Below are positions 57,555-64,000 of a stretch of DNA of 64,000 bases, in pieces. Origin of the DNA: Shewanella sp. ANA-3 (GTDB lineage Bacteria; Pseudomonadota; Gammaproteobacteria; Enterobacterales; Shewanellaceae); assembly GCF_000203935.1 (NCBI RefSeq), contig NC_008577.1, forward strand, positions 248,001 through 312,000, read 5' to 3'. A program made the position numbers and the translations under genes. Every line of letters starts with the position of its first letter. The stretch's first letter is position 1. Below the pieces are notes generated by a model. The model was not told the DNA's origin and ran no database searches. It worked only from the letters and a program-made list of their open reading frames with translations.

Positions 57555-59471
57555 TTACACCTTAAATTTCGCCACTAAGGTGTCTAAGCGGTGGGCGAGT
57601 TGGTTTAGCGCTAAGCTCGCCTGTGCCGCAGCCTGTGCCGTACTGGCGGTGCGCTGGGTGATCTCGTTAATTTCGGTCACGTTACGGTTGATGTCTTCCA
57701 CTACGGTCGATTGCTCTTCCGTCGCCGCTGCGACTTGAATGTTCATATCGCTGATCAGGCCAATACGGTCACTAATGCCTACCAGAGATTGGCTGGCCTC
57801 ATCGACGGCGGCCACCCCTTCGTGGGAGCGCGCACGGCTTTGGGCCATGGCATTCACTGCTCGGCTGGCCTCGGATTGCAACTTGTCGATCATTCCTTGG
57901 ACTTCGTTGGTCGATGCGGCGGTGCGCGATGCCAGATTACGGACTTCATCGGCTACCACGGCAAAGCCTCGTCCCGCCTCACCGGCACGGGCGGCTTCAA
58001 TCGCGGCGTTCAGCGCTAACAGGTTAGTTTGCTCAGAGATCGCGCGGATCACATCGAGAATGCCGCCGATAGACTTGGTATGAGTCGCAAGGGATTCAAT
58101 CACTTCACCGACTTGTTCCACATCTTGGGAGAGTTGATTGATGGTATCCCGAGCACGGGTCACCACCACTTGGCCGCTATTGGATTCGGTATCGGCATCC
58201 TTGGCCGCAACAGCTGCTTGGGCGGCATTGCTGGCGATTTCATTCACCGTTGCGCCCATCTCATTGATGGCGGTCACAACCATCATAGTGCGATCTTTTT
58301 GCTCATGGCTGTCTTCAAGGGTTTGCTGCGCCTGATTCGACACATCCTTCGCCGAGAAGCCAAGCTGTTCGCTGGTCTGCGCAACTTCAATCACTGAGTC
58401 TTGGATTTTGCTGATAAAGCTATTAAACCCTTGTGCCAGTTGGGCAATTTCATCTTCGCCTTTAACGGGGAGGCGCTGACGTAAATCGCCTTCTCCTTCG
58501 CCGATATCACGGAACATGGCTGCGACTTGTGCGATAGGGCGGCTTACTGAACCGGCCACCACAATTGCCAGCATGATAAAGCCCGCGGCAATGATTAAGG
58601 TCCAAATTAAGATCTGGTAGGCGGCATCCGTCAACAGGGCGAACACTTCGGCTTCGGGCACTTGTGCCACTAAATACCAATCCATGGAGGGAATATAGCT
58701 GCTGGCTACGAAAGTGTTTTCACCTTGTATTTGGGTATCGATCAGGTTGAAGTCGCTACGATTGAGCAATGAGCTGATATTCGCACCCGAGTACAAGCTC
58801 TTGAGGCTGCTCTTGCCAATTTGACTGGCGTCGGGATGCAGTTTTACCTCACCTTTAGCATCGACTAAGTAGACAAAGCCAGTTTCTTCAATCTTAAAGG
58901 AACCTAGTAGACGCACCATATCATCGAGGGATTTGGCGAGGCCAACGAGTCCGCGGCCATTAGGTTGCTGATAATTAATAAAGAGTTTTACTTCGCCATT
59001 GGCTTCGGTAAACACGTTAAGCATCCGCTCTTGGCCGCTGTCACGATAACCAAAAAACCAACCATCCTGCGCAGGGGTGAGTACACGTAAAAAACCATCT
59101 TGGGTGTAGTAGGCGGCGGTTTGTCTATCGGCGTAGGAGGCTTGGGCCAAATGATATTGGCGGGTGATGTCCTTCAGTTGGGCAACGACTTGCGGTTCTT
59201 GCTCCTGCGGACGACCGTTTTCAAGCCATTGCAGTAACATGCGGCTGCTGGCGAGTTGTTCGGCGGCATTCATTAAGCTCGAAATATCTAGCTCAATCTT
59301 GTTGCGGATCTGCATCATTAGGCTGGGCATTTCCGACCCGAGCATACGCTGCTGTACCACGCTTTTTGCACTGCGTTGGCTGAGGACGCCCACGAGTATG
59401 GTCGACAGCAGCACAGCAAATGTCACTGTCAGCAGGATTTTCTGCTTAATAGTAAGGTTATTCAATATCAT
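57555..59471 (-). CDS. Methyl-accepting chemotaxis protein
   Basis: 638 aa. Helix 1 ([20 protein letters not shown]), dCache-type periplasmic domain ([40 protein letters not shown]), helix 2 ([20 protein letters not shown]), HAMP ([20 protein letters not shown]) and signalling domain with [20 protein letters not shown]. No tethering pentapeptide. Ligand unknown. The frame begins at TTG 59480; ATG 59471 is taken as start. It differs from the receptor at 47103 mainly in the sensor. Confidence 0.94.
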   Translation of the reverse strand: MILNNLTIKQKILLTVTFAVLLSTILVGVLSQRSAKSVVQQRMLGSEMPSLMMQIRNKIELDISSLMNAAEQLASSRMLLQWLENGRPQEQEPQVVAQLKDITRQYHLAQASYADRQTAAYYTQDGFLRVLTPAQDGWFFGYRDSGQERMLNVFTEANGEVKLFINYQQPNGRGLVGLAKSLDDMVRLLGSFKIEETGFVYLVDAKGEVKLHPDASQIGKSSLKSLYSGANISSLLNRSDFNLIDTQIQGENTFVASSYIPSMDWYLVAQVPEAEVFALLTDAAYQILIWTLIIAAGFIMLAIVVAGSVSRPIAQVAAMFRDIGEGEGDLRQRLPVKGEDEIAQLAQGFNSFISKIQDSVIEVAQTSEQLGFSAKDVSNQAQQTLEDSHEQKDRTMMVVTAINEMGATVNEIASNAAQAAVAAKDADTESNSGQVVVTRARDTINQLSQDVEQVGEVIESLATHTKSIGGILDVIRAISEQTNLLALNAAIEAARAGEAGRGFAVVADEVRNLASRTAASTNEVQGMIDKLQSEASRAVNAMAQSRARSHEGVAAVDEASQSLVGISDRIGLISDMNIQVAAATEEQSTVVEDINRNVTEINEITQRTASTAQAAAQASLALNQLAHRLDTLVAKFKV

Positions 59472-59535
59472 AAATATCAATATGCCTGTGTTAGACGTTT
59501 AGAAATATCGGTCGACGTTTTCTAGCCAATAACAA

Positions 59536-59562
59536 GTATCGGACAGAAATGTTAAAAGTTAA
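59536..59562 (-). promoter_or_regulatory. Candidate flagellar sigma-28 promoter for the chemoreceptor
   Basis: The minus strand reads TTAA, 15 bases, TCCGATAC, a partial match to TAAA-N15-GCCGATAA, about 65 bases before the ATG. Chemoreceptors are often under this sigma factor. Confidence 0.35.
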
Positions 59563-59735
59563 CCTTTGTTTAGGTCGAATGCCGAATAAAACAGCGTACA
59601 AGACATTTATTGGGCCTAACCTGTTGCTCTTGCGGTAGATCTTGTTATGTAGAGTATAGATGGAAATGAGTTGCTGATTTGAAGCATGTGATTTTTATGG
59701 CGTGATTGTGACCAAAGTGTGGCGTGAAGGCAAGC

Positions 59736-59765
59736 AAAAATAAGGCGCTCAATGAGCGCCTTATT
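59736..59765 (-). terminator. Terminator of the ETF-QO gene
   Basis: AATAAGGCGCTC and GAGCGCCTTATT, a perfect 12-bp stem with a 3-base loop; the minus strand continues into TTTTTG. Ten bases after the stop codon. The stretch 59563-59735 shows nothing else. Confidence 0.9.
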
Positions 59766-59774
59766 CCGGTTGAG

Positions 59775-61424
59775 TTACATATTCGGGTAGTTTGGACCAC
59801 CGCCACCCTCAGGCGTCACCCAAGTAATGTTTTGGCTCGGGTCTTTAATGTCGCAGGTTTTGCAGTGGATGCAGTTTTGCGCATTGATCACAAACTTAGG
59901 CTGGCCTGCTTCTTCAACGATTTCGTACACGCCAGCAGGGCAGTAACGCTGGGCGGGTTCGTTAAATTGCGTCAGGTTTATCCCGAGCGGGATGCTGTTG
60001 TCTTTTAAGCGCAGATGACAAGGCTGGTCTTCCTCATGATAAGTGCTCGACAGGTAAACTGAAGAGAGCTTATCGAAGCTGAGTTTGCCATCGGGCTTGG
60101 GATAATCAATCTTGCTGTAGGCACTGACAGGGGCCATTTGTGCATAGTCTGGGTGCTCATCACGCAGAGTGATGGGGAACTTACCGCCGAACCAGTTTTG
60201 ATCTATGTAGTTAAATGCGCCGCCGAGGAAAGTGCCAAACTTGTGCATTGCTGGGCCAAAGTTGCGCGACTTATACAACTCTTCGTGTAACCAGCTTTCT
60301 TCCAAATGGGTTTGGAAACAATCCAGATCTTTACCGCCTTCAACCTCGGCCAGCATCGCTTTGGCTAAGGTTTCAGCCGCGACAATACCGCTCTTCATGG
60401 CGGTGTGGGTGCCTTTGATCTTGGCAAAGTTTAAGGTTCCCGCATCGCAACCAATCAACAGACCGCCGGGGAAACTCATCTTCGGCAGTGAGTTCAACCC
60501 GCCCTTAGTGATTGCACGAGCACCGTAGGTCAAACGCTCGCCGCCAGTTAAGTATTTGGCGATAACTGGGTGAGTCTTATAACGTTGGAACTCATCGAAC
60601 GGGCTTAAATGGGGATTCTTGTAGTTGAGGTCGATAATCAGACCCACGGCAATTTGGTTGTCTTCCATATGGTAGAGGAAGCCGCCACCCGATGCGCCAT
60701 CGGTTAATGGCCAACCACCTGTGTGCACCACTTTACCCTGCTCGTGTTGTTCGGCGGGAACTTTCCAGATTTCCTTAAAGCCCAGGCCGTAATGCTGTGG
60801 TGTCTTGCCATTATCTAAGTGGTATTTCGCGATCAGCTGTTTGCCTAAGTGACCGCGGCAACCTTCTGAGAATACGGTATATTTAGCGTGGAGCTCCATG
60901 CCGGGCATAAAACTGTCTTTCGGCTGGCCGTCGGCACCGACGCCCATATCGCCAATCAGGATACCCTTCACGCTGTTATCTTCATTGAAGAGTAATTCGC
61001 TGGCAGCAAAGCCAGGGAAGATTTCTACGCCGAGCGCTTCGGCGCGGGTCGCGAGCCAACGGCAGAGGTTACCTACGCTGACAATATAGTTGCCTTCGTT
61101 GTGCATGGTTTTAGGCACAAACGCATTGGGCATCAGCTTGCTGTCGGTGGCGGAATTGAGTAGATAGATTTCATCGTGAGTCACAGCTGTGGTGACGGGA
61201 GCGCCTGAATCGCGCCAGTCGCTGAATAGCTCATCTAACACTCGTGGTTCGAATACGGCACCAGATAGAATGTGCGCACCCACTTCGGAGCCTTTTTCTA
61301 CCACGCAGACGGTAATCTCTTTACCTGAACTCTGTGATATCTGCATCAACCGACACGCAGTGGCCAAGCCAGCTGGGCCTGCGCCGACGATAACAACATC
61401 GAATTCCATTGATTCGCGTTCCAT
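59775..61424 (-). CDS. Electron-transfer flavoprotein:ubiquinone oxidoreductase
   Basis: ETF-QO takes electrons from ETF, mostly from fatty-acid and amino-acid oxidation, and reduces ubiquinone at the membrane. 549 aa. FAD-binding GxGxxG in VVIVGAGPAGLATACRLM, second flavin motif GLLIGCDAGTLNFAKIKG, and a C-terminal 4Fe-4S cluster with CPAGVYEI then NCIHCKTCDIKDP. AGAGGTGAACTG precedes the ATG; a second ATG five codons on is possible. A TAAAC-GGGC-GTTTT palindrome upstream may bind the fatty-acid regulator PsrA. Confidence 0.95.
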   Translation of the reverse strand: MERESMEFDVVIVGAGPAGLATACRLMQISQSSGKEITVCVVEKGSEVGAHILSGAVFEPRVLDELFSDWRDSGAPVTTAVTHDEIYLLNSATDSKLMPNAFVPKTMHNEGNYIVSVGNLCRWLATRAEALGVEIFPGFAASELLFNEDNSVKGILIGDMGVGADGQPKDSFMPGMELHAKYTVFSEGCRGHLGKQLIAKYHLDNGKTPQHYGLGFKEIWKVPAEQHEQGKVVHTGGWPLTDGASGGGFLYHMEDNQIAVGLIIDLNYKNPHLSPFDEFQRYKTHPVIAKYLTGGERLTYGARAITKGGLNSLPKMSFPGGLLIGCDAGTLNFAKIKGTHTAMKSGIVAAETLAKAMLAEVEGGKDLDCFQTHLEESWLHEELYKSRNFGPAMHKFGTFLGGAFNYIDQNWFGGKFPITLRDEHPDYAQMAPVSAYSKIDYPKPDGKLSFDKLSSVYLSSTYHEEDQPCHLRLKDNSIPLGINLTQFNEPAQRYCPAGVYEIVEEAGQPKFVINAQNCIHCKTCDIKDPSQNITWVTPEGGGGPNYPNM

Positions 61425-61580
61425 CAGTTCACCTCTTCCTTCGCATATCCCCGATTTTTACCGGGTGTTGTAGTTTGTTTGTAAACGGGCGTTTTATTGC
61501 TGATGTCCACCTTACCTCAAAATCATCGCAGGGCACAGGGGCTAAGCGGGCTGTTTAGCCTAAAGAATGACAAATCTTTG

Positions 61581-61626
61581 GGTGAGCACTGTCACAGATT
61601 GTTCACGCTCACTTGAAGCGGATCAA
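61581..61626 (+). promoter_or_regulatory. CRP and FNR sites upstream of moaA
   Basis: GGTGA-GCACTG-TCACA (61581-61596) matches the CRP consensus in nine of ten positions. TTGAA-GCGG-ATCAA (61613-61626) matches FNR in nine of ten. Their centres are 31 bases apart, three helical turns. With a start near 61681 they lie at about -92.5 and -61.5, both good activating positions. Confidence 0.7.
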
Positions 61627-61668
61627 GAAATACCTGTTTAGGGGTATAGCTAGGCAGTACTTTCGGCT

Positions 61669-61674
61669 TATAAT
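61669..61674 (+). promoter_or_regulatory. -10 element of the moaA promoter
   Basis: A perfect TATAAT. The -35 position (ATAGCT) is poor, as expected of an activator-dependent promoter. Transcription would start near 61681, giving a leader of about 117 bases. Confidence 0.65.
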
Positions 61675-61683
61675 CACGAATGA

Positions 61684-61790
61684 CGGTTCTCCGAGCTTGC
61701 CTACCTAAGTCGACAGATATGGGGGTGTAGCCGTGGTAATAAGGCCACTGGGGTGAGTAAAGAAATGCACTCGCCTCCCACACTTGGAAA
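61684..61790 (+). ncRNA. Molybdenum-cofactor riboswitch (Moco RNA motif) candidate
   Basis: The moaA leader holds the two halves of an 11-base tetraloop receptor, CCTAAG (61704-61709) and TATGG (61718-61722), around a small hairpin. Downstream, GGGGTGAGT (61750-61758) pairs with ACTCGCCTC (61769-61777) and is capped by a GAAA tetraloop (61762-61765). A GNRA loop with its receptor is a known feature of many Moco RNAs, which repress moaA when cofactor is present. GGAAAGG, the moaA ribosome site, follows directly. Limits are approximate. Confidence 0.65.
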
Positions 61791-61797
61791 GGTGATC

Positions 61798-62778
61798 ATG
61801 TCTCAATTGCAAGACAATTTTGGTCGTAAATTTCATTACTTACGAATGTCAGTCACTGACGTTTGTAACTTCAAATGCAGTTATTGCCTCCCCGATGGTT
61901 ATCATCCGAATGGCAAACAACAGTTTTTATCTCTCAGTGAGATAGAAAACCTTGTGTCCGCATTTAGCCAGGTTGGCACTCAAAAAATCCGTATCACTGG
62001 CGGCGAACCCACGCTGCGCAAAGATTTTACCGATATCATTCGAGTGGTCGCCGACAATCCTCGTATTCATACCGTAGCAACTACCACTAATGGGTATAGG
62101 CTCGAGAAGCATGCCCAAGAGTGGTTCGACGCGGGGCTACGCCGTATCAATGTGTCGGTAGACAGCTTAGATCCTAAGATGTTTTACCAGATCACCGGCG
62201 AGAATAAGTTCGACGAGGTGATGCGTGGTATCGATGCCGCCTTATCTGCGGGGTTTGAGCGCGTGAAGGTCAATGCGGTATTGCTCAAGGGTATGAACGA
62301 TAAAGATTTACCGCGCTTTTTGAATTGGATTAAGCACACGCCCATCGATCTGCGTTTTATCGAGCTGATGGAAACAGGCCTTGGCCGCGAGTATTTCCAA
62401 GCTCACCATTTGGCGGGGGCCGATATTAAAGCGCAGCTGCAAGCTGAGGGTTGGCAATTAGATACGCCCCGTGCCGACGATGGCCCAGCGCAAAACTTCA
62501 GCCACAGTGACTTTAAGGGCCGTATCGGCTTGATCATGCCCTACGCCACTAACTTCTGCGCGAGCTGTAATCGCTTGCGGGTCTCGGCCAAGGGTAAGTT
62601 GCACTTATGCCTCTTTACCGAGTCTGGCATTGATTTGCGTGATCTACTGCAACACCCGAGTCAGCAAGCGGAATTAATCGAGCGGTTACACGGTCAACTG
62701 GCGCAGAAGAAGGAAACCCATTATCTGCATCAGGGCATTACCGGTGTGACGCAACATCTGGCCTCGATTGGCGGTTAA
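61798..62778 (+). CDS. moaA: MoaA, GTP 3',8-cyclase (radical SAM)
   Basis: First step of molybdenum cofactor synthesis, converting GTP to a cyclic intermediate. 326 aa (E. coli 329). Radical-SAM cluster CNFKCSYC (Cys-x3-Cys-x2-Cys), GGEPTLRKDF, C-terminal cluster FCASCNRLRVSAKGKLHLC, and the C-terminal Gly-Gly (SIGG) needed for catalysis. The frame opens at 61753; MSQLQDN at 61798 follows GGAAAGG. Confidence 0.97.
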   Translation: MSQLQDNFGRKFHYLRMSVTDVCNFKCSYCLPDGYHPNGKQQFLSLSEIENLVSAFSQVGTQKIRITGGEPTLRKDFTDIIRVVADNPRIHTVATTTNGYRLEKHAQEWFDAGLRRINVSVDSLDPKMFYQITGENKFDEVMRGIDAALSAGFERVKVNAVLLKGMNDKDLPRFLNWIKHTPIDLRFIELMETGLGREYFQAHHLAGADIKAQLQAEGWQLDTPRADDGPAQNFSHSDFKGRIGLIMPYATNFCASCNRLRVSAKGKLHLCLFTESGIDLRDLLQHPSQQAELIERLHGQLAQKKETHYLHQGITGVTQHLASIGG

Positions 62779-62830
62779 TCTAACTTAGGTTTTAGTCTGC
62801 TTATCGCGTTATCTTTCATTAAGTTAGATT
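62777..62830. repeat. Inverted repeat between moaA and moaC
   Basis: AATCTAACTTA and TAAGTTAGATT, 11-bp arms separated by 32 bases, starting within the moaA stop codon. No T-run follows. It could be an RNA stem affecting moaC or a protein site. Confidence 0.55.
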
Positions 62831-62890
62831 TCGCGATGGCGCTTAACTTCCCTATGCTTGAATTTGGCATCAGTTTAAAGGATCGCTTCA

Positions 62891-63370
62891 ATGAGCAATG
62901 TATTTACCCATATTAACGCCGACGGCAATGCCCATATGGTCGATGTGACCGAGAAAGCCGTGACCGAGCGCGAGGCCCGTGCCGAAGCCTTTATTGAGAT
63001 GGCGAGCACGACACTCGAGATGATCATGAGCGGCAGCCACCATAAGGGCGATGTGTTTGCCACTGCGCGTATCGCGGGGATCCAAGCGGCGAAAAAGACT
63101 TCAGATTTAATTCCGTTATGCCATCCGTTAATGCTAACCAAGGTCGAAGTCGAGCTCGAGGCTCAGCCTGAACATAATCGCGTGCGCATCACTAGCCTGT
63201 GTAAATTGTCCGGCAAAACCGGTGTCGAAATGGAGGCGCTCACGGCGGCCTCTGTCGCGGCGTTGACGATTTACGACATGTGTAAAGCCGTGCAGAAAGA
63301 CATGGTGATTTCACAGGTGCGCCTGCTCGAAAAACGCGGCGGCAAGTCGGGGCACTTTAAAGCTGAATAA
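62891..63370 (+). CDS. moaC: MoaC, cyclic pyranopterin monophosphate synthase
   Basis: MoaC converts the MoaA product to cyclic pyranopterin monophosphate. 159 aa. Motifs: [25 protein letters not shown] and [23 protein letters not shown] (active-site Lys and Asp). AAAGGATCGCTTCA precedes the ATG. moaB is missing between moaA and moaC. Confidence 0.97.
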   Translation: MSNVFTHINADGNAHMVDVTEKAVTEREARAEAFIEMASTTLEMIMSGSHHKGDVFATARIAGIQAAKKTSDLIPLCHPLMLTKVEVELEAQPEHNRVRITSLCKLSGKTGVEMEALTAASVAALTIYDMCKAVQKDMVISQVRLLEKRGGKSGHFKAE

Positions 63371-63389
63371 CGTAAAGCGAGATAAGAAT

Positions 63390-63641
63390 ATGATTAACGT
63401 GTTGTTTTTTGCCCAAGTTCGTGAGCTTTTAGGAACTGCCCAACTGAGTGTTGAAGCGAGCGAGCAGACACAAACCGCAGAAGGATTACGCGCAACACTC
63501 GCGGCCACCGACGATAAATGGGCCAAAGTGTTAGCCTCGGACAAATTGCTGGTGGCGGTGAATCAAACCATCAGCCAGTGGGATACCCGTGTGAGCGATG
63601 GTGATGAAGTCGCCTTCTTCCCGCCTGTGACAGGAGGTTGA
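63390..63641 (+). CDS. moaD: MoaD, sulfur-carrier subunit of molybdopterin synthase
   Basis: 83 aa, ubiquitin-like fold. The C-terminal Gly-Gly (FFPPVTGG) is adenylated by MoeB and then carries the thiocarboxylate used to make the dithiolene. AAGCGAGATAAG precedes the ATG. One base separates its stop from the moaE start. Confidence 0.96.
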   Translation: MINVLFFAQVRELLGTAQLSVEASEQTQTAEGLRATLAATDDKWAKVLASDKLLVAVNQTISQWDTRVSDGDEVAFFPPVTGG

Positions 63642-63642
63642 T

Positions 63643-64000
63643 ATGCGTTTACTGCCAAATGTGCGGGTGCAAACCGTCGATTTTAATGTGGCCGATGAAT
63701 ACCACCAATTAGCCCAAGACAATAGCGATGGCGCCGTTGTCACCTTTGTGGGCAAGGTGCGCGACTTTAACGACGGCTCAGTGGTGACCGACCTGACCTT
63801 AGAACACTATCCCTGTATGACTGAGCGTGTGCTCGAGCAAATTGTGGCCGAAGCGCGTGAGCGTTGGCCGCTCAATAAAGTTACGGTTATCCACCGCGTC
63901 GGTACTATGGCGCTGGGTGAGCAAATTGTGTTTATTGGTGTCACCAGTGCCCATCGCAAGGCGGCGTTTGCGGCCTGCGAATTCTTAATCGACTTTTTGA
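63643..64000 (+). CDS. moaE: MoaE, catalytic subunit of molybdopterin synthase (cut by window end)
   Basis: Pairs with MoaD to insert sulfur into cyclic pyranopterin monophosphate. The first 119 residues are present: MRLLPNVRVQTVDFNVADEY, then GAVVTFVGKVRDFNDG, EHYPCMTERVLEQI, and VIHRVGTMALGEQIVFIGVT with the SAHRKAAFAACEFLIDFL active-site region. The missing tail should be about 30 residues, including the second catalytic lysine. CAGGAGG lies before the ATG. Confidence 0.96.
   Translation, partial: MRLLPNVRVQTVDFNVADEYHQLAQDNSDGAVVTFVGKVRDFNDGSVVTDLTLEHYPCMTERVLEQIVAEARERWPLNKVTVIHRVGTMALGEQIVFIGVTSAHRKAAFAACEFLIDFL

Noticed and set aside
57739-58083. 114-codon plus-strand frame opposite the second chemoreceptor gene
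   Set aside because: It is antisense to the highly conserved signalling domain; the same shadow frame appears opposite the other chemoreceptor at 48506-48733.

Overview
The window is chromosomal DNA from a gammaproteobacterium. Protein sequences, the c-type cytochromes (ScyA, SHP, DHC), the complete Ccm system, and the gene order around fieF/cpxP and moaA all point to Shewanella, close to the S. oneidensis group. That assignment rests on recognising families and gene order, not on a database search.

Layout. (1) 1-8916: the end of the S10 operon (rpsQ, lacking only its start codon), then the spc operon (rplN to rpmJ, including secY) and the alpha operon (rpsM, rpsK, rpsD, rpoA, rplQ). Hairpins separate the operons, and a pseudoknot leader precedes rpsM. 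(2) 8982-18834: cytochrome c maturation. ccmABCDE lies on the minus strand, cytochrome c5 (scyA) sits between, ccmI is on the minus strand, and ccmFGH plus an extra TlpA-like thioredoxin are on the plus strand. A periplasmic binding protein gene lies just before them. (3) 18909-24507: an rRNA operon with two promoters, boxA, 16S, 23S, 5S and a distal tRNA-Asp; the 16S-23S spacer has no tRNA. (4) 24673-35915: a DUF1993 gene; a minus-strand operon encoding cytochrome b, the oxygen-binding haem protein SHP, diheme cytochrome DHC, a PepSY protein and a two-component system; small genes of unknown role; a LysR/SDR pair; and an aldehyde dehydrogenase with a sigma-54 promoter beside its likely activator. 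(5) 35974-44185: cpxAR diverging from cpxP-fieF, a frameshifted outer-membrane protein gene, and ntrBC. (6) 44460-59471: a NemR-like regulator with a YqhD-type aldehyde reductase, ppnP, two chemoreceptors, ovoA (ovothiol synthesis), a 2OG-Fe(II) oxygenase, a PfkB kinase, a diguanylate cyclase and a MOSC protein. (7) 59775-64000: ETF-ubiquinone oxidoreductase, then moaA-moaC-moaD-moaE (moaE cut by the window end), with an apparent molybdenum-cofactor riboswitch in the moaA leader.

Much of the interest is in control sites that match the regulator encoded next door: two CpxR boxes between cpxR and cpxP, NtrC boxes before ntrB, a 16-bp operator shared by the NemR-like gene and yqhD, a sigma-54 promoter before exaC, a direct repeat before the SHP/DHC operon suited to its own response regulator, and paired CRP/FNR sites before moaA. 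The least understood module is the cytochrome b-SHP-DHC-PepSY-two-component operon at 25224-29139. No CRISPR array, prophage or insertion sequence was seen.
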